From NCBI GenBank assembly GCA_025936595.1, contig JAICTB010000033.1, positions 1 to 13,495 of the forward strand: DNA of 13,495 bases, given 5' to 3'. Shown here piece by piece: positions 1 through 5,356 of this stretch; positions within the stretch are counted from its first letter, which is position 1, and each line of letters begins with the position of its first letter. The DNA is from Thermoleophilia bacterium (lineage in GTDB: Bacteria; Actinomycetota; Thermoleophilia; Gaiellales; Gaiellaceae). The position numbers and the translations under genes were made by a program. A model generated the notes under the pieces. It ran no database searches and was not told the DNA's origin. It saw only the letters and a list, made by a program, of their open reading frames with translations.

Positions 1-148
1 AGGCCCCGGGCGGTTCTCGCTCGACCGGCTGATCGGCTGGGACGACAACCTGAGCGGTCTCTGGTGGGGCGTCGGCGTCCTCGGCACGGCCGCGCTGGGC
101 GCGGCCCTCGTCCTCACGGTCATGCGCCCGCGGCAGCACCAGGTCTAG
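1..148 (+). CDS. DoxX-family membrane protein, C-terminal end (partial)
   Basis: Only the last 48 codons are present, read in frame 2 and ending at TAG 146-148. The visible peptide opens with GPGRFSLDRLIGW, which resembles the loop before the last membrane helix in DoxX-family proteins (related to the thiosulfate:quinone oxidoreductase large subunit). It then has a hydrophobic stretch of about 25 residues rich in Gly, Ala, Val and Leu, and ends in a short basic tail (MRPRQHQV). DoxX proteins are small four-helix inner-membrane proteins, often of unknown physiological role. The start and most of the gene lie outside the window, so the family call rests on this short segment. A strong hairpin follows the stop codon immediately. 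Confidence 0.65.
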   Translation, partial: GPGRFSLDRLIGWDDNLSGLWWGVGVLGTAALGAALVLTVMRPRQHQV

Positions 149-179
149 CGCGGGGGGAAACCGACAGTTTCCCCCCGCG
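149..179 (+). terminator. 13-bp perfect hairpin, probably a shared terminator
   Basis: CGCGGGGGGAAAC (149-161) pairs perfectly with GTTTCCCCCCGCG (167-179) around the 5-nt loop CGACA. It starts directly after the DoxX stop codon and lies 6 nt beyond the 3' end of the convergent tRNA-Pro gene, so it could end transcription from both sides. No T-tract follows on either strand. It is therefore not a textbook intrinsic terminator, but high-GC actinobacteria often use such hairpins. Confidence 0.6.
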
Positions 180-185
180 CCTCCA

Positions 186-259
186 TCGGGGTGCGGAGAT
201 TTGAACTCCGGACCTCTCCGACCCGAACGGAGCGCGCTACCAGGCTGCGCCACACCCCG
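186..259 (-). tRNA. tRNA-Pro (anticodon CGG)
   Basis: On the minus strand the 74-nt cloverleaf is complete. The acceptor stem is CGGGGTG/CACCCCG. The D-arm has GCGC/GCGC around AGCCTGGTA. The anticodon stem CTCCG/CGGAG holds loop TTCGGGT, giving anticodon CGG, which reads CCG proline codons. The variable loop is AGGTC, and the T-arm CGGAG/CTCCG has loop TTCAAAT. The discriminator base is A, and CCA is not encoded. Bacterial tRNA-Pro begins with the unusual C1-G72 pair, as seen here. The gene starts 14 nt after the stop codon of the upstream hydrolase on the same strand, so it may be partly fed by that transcript. The hairpin at 149-179 lies just downstream. Confidence 0.97.
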
Positions 260-273
260 ATACGCGGCACAGG

Positions 274-1107
274 TTAGCGCGCCGCGAAGAACTCGAGCGC
301 GGCCCGCGCGCAGACCTCGGGCCGCTCGCCGATCAGCAGGTGCCCGCAATCGGCGATCACCCTGATCGGCGCGCGCAGCCGCCGCGCGTACTCGAACCCG
401 TCCTCGACCGGCACCTGCTTGTCGCGTCCGCCCCAGAGGAGCAGGACCGGGCAGCGCACCCGTTCCAGATCGCGCCGCGGGTCGTCGGCGGCGAGCGCGA
501 GCCCAGCGCCCAGCGCGTCCGTGTGCAGCGCGGAGGCGCGCAGGAACCCGTGAACGGCCCGCTCGGAGAGAAGATCGGCGTTCGACACCTCGAGGCCGCC
601 GAAGACGAGGCGCCGCAGGCGAGACGACCGCGCGATCCGCTCGACGCGGCGGCCGGCGATTCGAGCAGGCTGCACGATCCCCGCGAGCGTGATCGTCAGC
701 TCGGCCCAGCGCGTCGAGCTCGAGATGCCCGCAGCCGCGGCGACGACGATCCGGCGGACGAGCTCCGGGTGCCGTTCGGCGAGGCGGAGAGCGACGACGC
801 CGCCGAGCGAGTGGCCGAGGACGTCGACGGGCCCGTCGAGGAGCGGGACGAGTGCGTCCGCGAAGCCGCGCAGGCTTGCCGCCGCGGGGAGCGGCGCCGA
901 CCCGCCGTGACCCGGGAGGTCGGGCACGATCAGGCGCCTGCCGGGGAGGTGCGGCTGCATCTCCGTGAAGTTCCAGGCGGCGCCGCCGTAGCCGTGCACG
1001 AGGAGGAGCGGCGGCCCCTCCCCGCCGACGAAGGCCCGCAGGCGGGCTCCGCGCCACTCGTAGCGCCGTTCCTCGAGGCCTGGGAGGAGATCGATCGCTT
1101 CTGTCAT
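274..1107 (-). CDS. Alpha/beta hydrolase (277 aa)
   Basis: This is a single-domain alpha/beta-hydrolase-fold protein of the usual length for the family. The oxyanion-hole motif HGYGG is at residues 38-42. The strand-turn PDLPGHGGS (62-70) is typical of the esterase, haloperoxidase and C-C hydrolase group. The nucleophile elbow GHSLGG places the catalytic Ser at residue 100. Asp229 in GGRDKQVP and His256 in CGHLL complete the triad. The residues between about 125 and 210 form the cap domain, which sets substrate choice, so the substrate cannot be told. No signal peptide is seen, which suggests a cytoplasmic enzyme. The ATG at 1107 has no Shine-Dalgarno but lies 8 nt after a CATAAT -10 box (1121-1116), consistent with a nearly leaderless transcript. 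The gene is divergent from the small gene at 1261 and is followed closely by tRNA-Pro. Confidence 0.93.
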   Translation of the reverse strand: MTEAIDLLPGLEERRYEWRGARLRAFVGGEGPPLLLVHGYGGAAWNFTEMQPHLPGRRLIVPDLPGHGGSAPLPAAASLRGFADALVPLLDGPVDVLGHSLGGVVALRLAERHPELVRRIVVAAAAGISSSTRWAELTITLAGIVQPARIAGRRVERIARSSRLRRLVFGGLEVSNADLLSERAVHGFLRASALHTDALGAGLALAADDPRRDLERVRCPVLLLWGGRDKQVPVEDGFEYARRLRAPIRVIADCGHLLIGERPEVCARAALEFFAAR

Positions 1108-1115
1108 CCGGATCG

Positions 1116-1123
1116 ATTATGGT
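1116..1123. promoter_or_regulatory. Overlapping divergent -10 boxes
   Basis: On the minus strand CATAAT (1121-1116) is 8 nt before the hydrolase ATG. On the plus strand TATGGT (1118-1123) fits the actinobacterial TANNNT rule and would start a transcript near 1130, leading to the small gene at 1261. The two boxes share four base pairs, so RNA polymerase could occupy only one at a time. No good -35 box is visible on either side. The call is by position and consensus only. Confidence 0.4.
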
Positions 1124-1129
1124 TGGGTG

Positions 1130-1260
1130 ACTGTGAGCTCGACGGCGACAAGGCGGGGCGCGTGACGAGCCCCGGCCTGTGCCCAAAGGAGCTGGAGTCC
1201 GAGCCCGCTAGCGCATCGTGCGCGGCGGGCTTTTTCGTGGCTTGAAACGGAAGGAGCGAG
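1130..1260 (+). promoter_or_regulatory. Candidate structured mRNA leader / attenuator
   Basis: This spacer precedes the small gene at 1261 and contains three elements in order. The first is a 5' hairpin in which AGGC-GGGGC (1151-1159) pairs with GCCCC-g-GCCT (1169-1178), a 9-bp stem with one bulged G and a 9-nt loop. The second is an intrinsic-terminator-like hairpin at 1202-1235. The third is a good ribosome binding site (GGAAGGAG, 1249-1256). GCGGG in the first hairpin (1153-1157 region) can alternatively pair with CCCGC (1204-1208) of the terminator, which gives attenuator-type switching. No plus-strand gene lies upstream that would need a terminator here. It matches no riboswitch class I recognise. 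An independent short RNA ending at 1235 is the main alternative. Confidence 0.45.
1202..1235 (+). terminator. Intrinsic terminator in the leader of the small gene
   Basis: AGCCCGC (1202-1208) pairs with GCGGGCT (1225-1231). An inner GCGC/GCGC helix (1211-1214 with 1220-1223) closes the loop. A run of five T (1231-1235) follows directly. This is the only hairpin in the window with a proper T-tract, and it works only on the plus strand. It lies between the divergent promoters and the ribosome binding site of the gene at 1261, so it would stop transcripts before that gene. Confidence 0.65.
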
Positions 1261-1431
1261 ATGGCAAACCACCTGACGCCCGATGAGCTGTCGAAGGAAG
1301 TCGGAATCGAGACGGACGAGGTGATCCGCATCTGCGTCGAGGAGCACGTGCCGATCTACCACGGAAAGATCGACAAGACGCTGTTCCAGGCGCAGCTGCA
1401 GGCGCTGGGGGCGCTGCCCGCACAGCACTGA
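1261..1431 (+). CDS. Small helix-turn-helix-like protein (56 aa)
   Basis: The ATG at 1261 follows GGAAGGAG with 4 nt spacing, one of the clearest ribosome binding sites in the window, and the frame ends at TGA 1429-1431. The protein begins MANHLTPDELSKEVGIETDE and looks like one small helical domain. The segment from residue 6 to about 45 (LSKEVGI...EVIRICVEEHVPIYHGKIDKTLF) has the pattern of IF2-N or MerR-like winged helices: a first helix, a Gly turn (VGIET), a recognition helix, and a short wing. That fold binds nucleic acid or docks on other proteins. I cannot name the family; excisionase-like or anti-sigma-like small regulators are possible. The stop is 8 nt from the convergent Ku stop. 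Its leader carries a terminator, so expression may depend on read-through. The reading frame is well supported; the function is not. Confidence 0.8.
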   Translation: MANHLTPDELSKEVGIETDEVIRICVEEHVPIYHGKIDKTLFQAQLQALGALPAQH

Positions 1432-1439
1432 CGAGAGAG

Positions 1440-2294
1440 CTACTTGCGGGAAGAGGCGGCGGCGCGCTTTTGCGGTGCCGCCTTTTTCTTGGGCGCACGT
1501 GAGCGCTTGCCGGCCGCTTCGACCGACGCACGCAGCGCCTCCATCAGGTCGACGACCGGCGCCGGCGCCGCCTCGGCGGGCGCCTCGATCTCGCGACCGT
1601 CGAGCTTCGCCTCGAGCAGCTCGCGCAGCGACTCGCGGTACTCGCTCCGCAGCTCCTTCGGCTCGAACGTCCCGGCGAGCGACGCGATGATCTGCTTTGC
1701 GAGCTCGAGCTCCGGCTCGCGCACCTCGGAGGTCGCGACCGCCTCGTCGATCTCTGCGTGGTCCTTGACGTCCTCGTGGACGAACAGCGTCTCGAGCGCG
1801 AGCGCGTCCCCCATCGGCCGGATCAAACAGAGCTTCTCCTTGCCGGCGAGGACGAAGCGGCCGAGCGCAGCGACGCCGGCCTCCTTCATCGCCTCGAGCA
1901 GCAGCACGTAGGGCCGGCGCGCCGCCTCGGCGCCCGCAGGCACGAGGAAGTAGGTGCGGTCGAAGTAGATCGGGTCGACCTCCTCGAGCGTCACGAACCT
2001 ACTGATCTCGATCGAGCGGCTCGTGTCCCGCTGCTCGATCGCCTCGAGGTCTGCTTCCTCGACCATCACGAACTGGCCCTTCGCGACCTCCCAGCCCTTG
2101 ACGAGCTCGTCCGATTCGACGTCGCGCTCGTGCACGGGGCACCAGCGCTTCTGCTTGATCGGCGAGCCGCACTCGCGATGCAGGAGGCGGAACGAAACAT
2201 CCGACTGGCGCGCAGCGGGCTTCGTCGCGGGCGCGAGCCCGACGGGGATGTTGACGAGACCGAAGCTGACGGAGCCGTTCCAGGATGTACGCAT
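1440..2294 (-). CDS. ku: Non-homologous end-joining protein Ku (284 aa)
   Basis: Bacterial Ku forms a homodimeric ring that threads onto double-strand DNA ends and recruits the ligase LigD. The start at ATG 2294 is chosen because MRTSWNGSVSFGLVNIPVGL is the conserved Ku beginning; the open frame runs on to 2447 but that extension is not Ku-like. The core spans about residues 1-240. His39, Cys42, Cys52 and His55 (HRECG...CPVH) could form a metal site where many Ku proteins have CxxC. The last 25 residues are rich in Lys, Arg and Ala (KRSRAPKKKAAPQKR), a basic tail known in actinobacterial Ku proteins to contact DNA. A TACGAT -10 box (2310-2305) is 10 nt before the start and no Shine-Dalgarno is seen. 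No ligD lies in the window; the divergent neighbour is a fatty-acid enzyme. Confidence 0.96.
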   Translation of the reverse strand: MRTSWNGSVSFGLVNIPVGLAPATKPAARQSDVSFRLLHRECGSPIKQKRWCPVHERDVESDELVKGWEVAKGQFVMVEEADLEAIEQRDTSRSIEISRFVTLEEVDPIYFDRTYFLVPAGAEAARRPYVLLLEAMKEAGVAALGRFVLAGKEKLCLIRPMGDALALETLFVHEDVKDHAEIDEAVATSEVREPELELAKQIIASLAGTFEPKELRSEYRESLRELLEAKLDGREIEAPAEAAPAPVVDLMEALRASVEAAGKRSRAPKKKAAPQKRAAASSRK

Positions 2295-2369
2295 CTGCAG
2301 GTAAATCGTATCTGGGACGAGCCGGATTCGCGCTCCCCTTCCGTCTTCCTGCGGGATATGTTGAATGAG
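2295..2369. promoter_or_regulatory. Divergent promoter region between ku and the acyl-CoA synthetase
   Basis: On the minus strand TACGAT (2310-2305) serves ku, giving a leader of only a few nucleotides. On the plus strand TATGTT (2357-2362) lies 7 nt before the ATG at 2370 and fits a leaderless start for the synthetase. No strong -35 box is visible for either. No palindromic operator stands out. Confidence 0.4.
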
Positions 2370-4076
2370 ATGGCCCGCGCTCGGACGATCGCGAATCTGT
2401 GGCGGGACGCCGTCGCGGCCGGCCATCCCGACCCCGCCTACCTCCACCAGGTCGACGGCGAGTGGGTCGGGGTCACCTGGGCAGAGGCGGCGCGCGCCGT
2501 GGACGAGCTCGCAAACGGGCTGCTTGCGCTCGGCGTGGAGCGCGGCGATGCGTTCGCGCTACTCGCACGGACGAACCTCGAATGGTCCCTGTTCGACTTC
2601 GCGCTGGCGCTCGTCGGCGCCGTCGGTGCGCCGATCTACGCGTCGAGCTCGCCGCGCGACGCACGGTACGTGCTCGAGCACTCGGAAGCGGTCGGCGTGC
2701 TCGTCGAGGACGACGACCAGCGTGCAAAGGTGGCCGGCTCCGACGTCACGCACATCATCTCGTTCGACGAGCTCGATGCTCTGCGTGAGCGTGGACGTGA
2801 CCATGCGGCGTCGCATCCCGGCGACCTGAGCGCACGCGCGGATTCGATCGGCGAGGACGACCTCTTCACCTTCATCTACACCTCGGGCACCACCGGTCCT
2901 CCGAAGGCGTGCATGATCCGCCACCGCAACTACTACGCGATGGTGCAGAAGGGCGACGAGGTGGAAGGGGGTCGCCTGACCGAGCCCGGGGACGTGATGC
3001 TGCTCTACCTGCCGCTCGCGCACAACTACGGCCGGTTGCTGCACCTCTCTGCCTCGTATGTCGGCTACACGATCGCGTTTCTGCCGGATCCGCTCCTCGC
3101 AGCCGTCGAGTTGCCGCGCGTCCGGCCCCATCTCTTCCCCAGCGTGCCGCGCGTCTACGAGAAGATCCACACCGCTGTCGTGGCGAAGTTCGAGGAGACG
3201 CGCGGCGTGCAGAAGGCATTGATCGAGTGGGCGCTGCGCGTCGGATACCGCGTGTCGAAGCTGCGCCAGGCGAAGCAGCCCGTCCCGCGCGGATTGCTCG
3301 TGCAGCACCGCATCGCGGACCGTCTGGTCTACCGAAAGGTGAAGGCGCGCCTCGGCGGGCGCCTGCGCTACGCGAATGCGGGCGGTGCGCCGCTCTCGCG
3401 CGACATCGCCGAGTTCTTCCATGCGATCGACATCCTGATCCTCGAGGGCTACGGGCTCTCCGAGGTGACGACCGCCGCGACGGTGAACCGCAGGGACGAC
3501 TTCAAGTTCGGCACGGTCGGCAAGGCGCTCCCGGGCGTCGAGCTCCGGATCGCGCGCGACGGCGAGATCCTGATCCGCTCGAACACCGTCTTCGCCGGCT
3601 ACTACCACGACGAAGCGGCGACGAGCGACGTGCTCGACGACGAGGGATTCGTGCACACGGGCGACATCGGACATCTCGACGACGACGGATTTCTCGTCAT
3701 CACGGACCGCAAGAAGGACATCATCGTCACCGCCGGCGGCAAGAACGTGGCGCCTCAGAACCTCGAGAACGAGCTGAAGGCGCATCGCGTGATCTCGCAG
3801 GCGATCGTGGTCGGCGATCGCAGGCCGTACATCGCCGCCCTCGTGACGATCGATCCCGAATTCGACGGCGCCGACCCGCAAGCCGAGGTGCGGAAGGCCG
3901 TCGATGCGGTGAACGACGGGCGCTCGCGCTTCGAGCAGATCAAGCGCTTCGCGATCCTCCCGCGCGACTTCGCGCTCGAGCACGACGAGGTGACGCCGAC
4001 GCTGAAGCTGCGTCGCAAGGTGATCCTCGAGCACTTCGCCCGCGAGGCGGATGCGTTGTACGAGCCCGGCGGCTAG
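2370..4076 (+). CDS. Long-chain acyl-CoA synthetase, FadD15-like AMP-forming ligase (568 aa)
   Basis: The enzyme activates fatty acids with ATP to acyl-AMP and then acyl-CoA. Signatures of the adenylate-forming superfamily appear in order. The P-loop-like motif YTSGTTGPPK is at about residues 170-179. LPLAHNYGR follows. The A5 motif GYGLSE is at 360-365, and TGDIG with the ribose-binding Asp near 432. The hinge and A8 region is DRKKDIIVTAGGKNVAP. The A10 lysine in PTLKLRRK is near residue 546. The motif pattern and length (about 570-600 aa) fit the FadD15-type long-chain group rather than acetyl-CoA synthetase. No signal peptide is present. The ATG at 2370 is preferred because TATGTT lies 7 nt upstream; an in-frame ATG at 2358 would overlap that box and add MLNE. 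The open frame extending back to 1758 is antisense to ku and is ignored. The stop codon overlaps that of the convergent gene. Confidence 0.93.
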   Translation: MARARTIANLWRDAVAAGHPDPAYLHQVDGEWVGVTWAEAARAVDELANGLLALGVERGDAFALLARTNLEWSLFDFALALVGAVGAPIYASSSPRDARYVLEHSEAVGVLVEDDDQRAKVAGSDVTHIISFDELDALRERGRDHAASHPGDLSARADSIGEDDLFTFIYTSGTTGPPKACMIRHRNYYAMVQKGDEVEGGRLTEPGDVMLLYLPLAHNYGRLLHLSASYVGYTIAFLPDPLLAAVELPRVRPHLFPSVPRVYEKIHTAVVAKFEETRGVQKALIEWALRVGYRVSKLRQAKQPVPRGLLVQHRIADRLVYRKVKARLGGRLRYANAGGAPLSRDIAEFFHAIDILILEGYGLSEVTTAATVNRRDDFKFGTVGKALPGVELRIARDGEILIRSNTVFAGYYHDEAATSDVLDDEGFVHTGDIGHLDDDGFLVITDRKKDIIVTAGGKNVAPQNLENELKAHRVISQAIVVGDRRPYIAALVTIDPEFDGADPQAEVRKAVDAVNDGRSRFEQIKRFAILPRDFALEHDEVTPTLKLRRKVILEHFAREADALYEPGG

Positions 4077-5170
4077 AGAATGCGGCGCGCGCCGACGTAG
4101 GTCGCGGCGTACCAGCTCTCGTCGAGGCTCGAGATCTTGACCACGTCGCCGGTGTGCGGCGCGTGCACGAACTGGTCGCCGCCGATGTAGATGCCGACGT
4201 GACCGAGGCCGTCGAAGAAGACGAGGTCGCCGGGGGCGAGCTGGTCGCGCGACACAGGGACGCCGTAGCCGTACTGCGCGTACGTCGAGTGCGGCAGGGA
4301 GACACCGACCTGCGCGTACGCCCACATCACGAGCCCGGAGCAGTCGAAGCCGCCGGGGGCCGAGCCGGCCCACACATAGGGCGTGTTGAGCTGTGAGAGC
4401 GCGACGCCGACGACACCGCTATGAGTCGGAGGCGGCGCGACGACCGTGTCGGTCGAGGGCGTGACCGCCGAGATTCCCACGACCGTGTCCTGGCGCGGGG
4501 CGGCGCGCCGCTCCTCCTCGATCCGAGCCTGCGCCTCGTGCGCCATCTGGAGCTGACGCGCCTGGTCGGCGGCGACGAGCTGCGCGATCTCGCCCTTGAT
4601 CGACGCGTACAGGGTTCTCTGCGCAGCGATCTTCGATTCGATCGCGTGCTTCGCCGCGGCACGCTGCGCGACGACGCGTTGCTGCAGCGCGTGCGCGTGC
4701 GCAAGAGAGTTGCCCTGGCGCCTCACCGCGGAGCGAAACGTCTTCACCTGGTCGAGAATGTTCGAGTCGAGTTGCGTGACGTTCTTCACGCTGTCGATGC
4801 GGTTGATCATGTCGTCGAGGCTCTTCGCCCCGAGGATGACCTCCATCGTCGACGACTGATCGGAGGTGTAAAGCGTCACGAGCCGCTTCGCGATCGTGCG
4901 CTGACTCTGCTTCAGGTTCTGCTTCGCGACGTGCAGCTCGTACCGGTTCTCACGCAGGTCACGCTGGATCCGCGCGAGCTTCCGGTCGGCGGCGAGGTAC
5001 TGCGAGCGCGCCACCTCGAGCGAGTCGGAGAGCTGCTGCAGCCGGCCCATGGCCTGCTGCGCCTCTGCGCGCTTCGACGTGATCGAAGGGTCCGCAAAAG
5101 CCGGGACTGCCGCCAGGAGGGCGATCGAGATCCCTGCGAGAACGTACGGCGCCTGCCCCAGCCTACGAAT
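4073..5170 (-). CDS. Secreted NlpC/P60 peptidoglycan endopeptidase with PcsB-type coiled coil (365 aa, ATT start proposed)
   Basis: The C-terminal 110 residues are an NlpC/P60 domain, a cysteine peptidase that cuts peptide stems of peptidoglycan. YVWAGSAPGGFDCSGL carries Cys277, GHVGIYIG carries His324, and HAPHTG carries His336. A long coiled coil (about 40-215) precedes it, with the motif EVILGAKSLDD typical of PcsB/CwlO-like hydrolases that FtsEX activates. The first in-frame ATG (5050) lies after a full signal peptide: RRLGQAPYVLAGISIALLAA...AFA|D. No in-frame ATG, GTG or TTG exists before the upstream stop at 5222-5224. ATT at 5170-5168, preceded by GGGGG at 5 nt, gives the ideal signal peptide start, so I extend the gene to there. 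A single-base error in the nearby C or G runs is the alternative. A promoter is seen at 5264-5235. The stop overlaps the synthetase stop in one CTAG. Confidence 0.9.
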   Translation of the reverse strand: MRRLGQAPYVLAGISIALLAAVPAFADPSITSKRAEAQQAMGRLQQLSDSLEVARSQYLAADRKLARIQRDLRENRYELHVAKQNLKQSQRTIAKRLVTLYTSDQSSTMEVILGAKSLDDMINRIDSVKNVTQLDSNILDQVKTFRSAVRRQGNSLAHAHALQQRVVAQRAAAKHAIESKIAAQRTLYASIKGEIAQLVAADQARQLQMAHEAQARIEEERRAAPRQDTVVGISAVTPSTDTVVAPPPTHSGVVGVALSQLNTPYVWAGSAPGGFDCSGLVMWAYAQVGVSLPHSTYAQYGYGVPVSRDQLAPGDLVFFDGLGHVGIYIGGDQFVHAPHTGDVVKISSLDESWYAATYVGARRIL

Positions 5171-5176
5171 GACAAC

Positions 5177-5189
5177 CCCCGGACCGGGG
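5177..5189 (-). promoter_or_regulatory. Palindrome covering the presumed ribosome-binding G-run of the NlpC/P60 gene
   Basis: CCCCGG-T-CCGGGG on the minus strand is symmetric about one base. In RNA it can fold as a CCCC/GGGG stem around GGTCC. The 3' arm is part of the G-run that lies 5 nt before the proposed ATT start, so folding would hide the only Shine-Dalgarno-like sequence. Together with the rare start codon this suggests low or regulated translation. This is inference from position. Confidence 0.35.
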
Positions 5190-5234
5190 ACGGGACGGGC
5201 GCACCGGTAGGGGCCGGTACGTCACGAGTACGGC

Positions 5235-5264
5235 AGGTTAGCAATGTGTTCGGACGCACGTCAA
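5235..5264 (-). promoter_or_regulatory. Sigma-70-type promoter for the NlpC/P60 gene
   Basis: On the minus strand TTGACG (5264-5259) and TAACCT (5240-5235) are separated by 18 nt, the best -35/-10 pair in the window. Transcription would begin near 5229, leaving a leader of about 59 nt before the proposed ATT start. Confidence 0.65.
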
Positions 5265-5283
5265 TCGGTACCTACCGCTAACC
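5236..5283. repeat. GGTTAGC/GCTAACC inverted repeat in the divergent hydrolase intergenic region
   Basis: GGTTAGC at 5236-5242 and its complement GCTAACC at 5277-5283 flank 34 nt that include the -35 box of the NlpC/P60 promoter. The left copy contains that promoter's -10 box. CGGTAGG (5205-5211) is also inverted as CCTACCG (5271-5277). These repeats could be sites for a regulator that acts on both divergent cell-wall genes. The rest of the spacer (5284-5342) holds a weak hairpin, CCTGT/ACAGG at 5294-5317. Confidence 0.35.
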
Positions 5284-5342
5284 GCGCCCGAAACCTGTCT
5301 CTTTCTGCACGAACAGGCGGTTTCCCTCCTTCCGCGCTGTGG

Positions 5343-5348
5343 TACGGT
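5343..5348 (+). promoter_or_regulatory. -10 box TACGGT of the 3D-domain gene
   Basis: TACGGT fits the TANNNT rule and ends 8 nt before GTG 5357, whose G would be the nearest purine start point. No convincing -35 box is found at 16-18 nt. The longer in-frame GTG at 5339 would lie upstream of this box and has no ribosome binding site, since the preceding bases are pyrimidine-rich. Confidence 0.45.
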
Positions 5349-5356
5349 CCCGCCCC

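Noticed and set aside
340..1245. A 301-codon plus-strand open frame opposite the alpha/beta hydrolase.
   Set aside because: The minus-strand frame has a complete catalytic triad; the plus frame is Arg/Glu/Pro-rich with no recognisable motif, a common shadow in GC-rich DNA.
1758..2357. In-frame upstream extension of the acyl-CoA synthetase by 200 codons.
   Set aside because: It is fully antisense to ku, and the conserved synthetase sequence begins at about 2370 behind a -10 box.
2295..2447. N-terminal extension of Ku by 51 residues from ATG 2447.
   Set aside because: The Ku family starts at MRTSWNGSVSFG, and the extension overlaps the start of the divergent synthetase.
2559..4373. A 604-codon minus-strand open frame opposite the synthetase.
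   Set aside because: Composition is low-complexity Arg/Val/Asp/His without motifs, while the plus strand holds all adenylate-forming motifs.
5171..5340. Possible ydaO-type c-di-AMP riboswitch upstream of the NlpC/P60 gene (TCCGAACACATTGCTAACC resembles its conserved 3' core).
   Set aside because: The resemblance is partial, the other conserved blocks are not found in order, and GCTAACCT is better explained as the -10 region of a well-spaced TTGACG-N18-TAACCT promoter.
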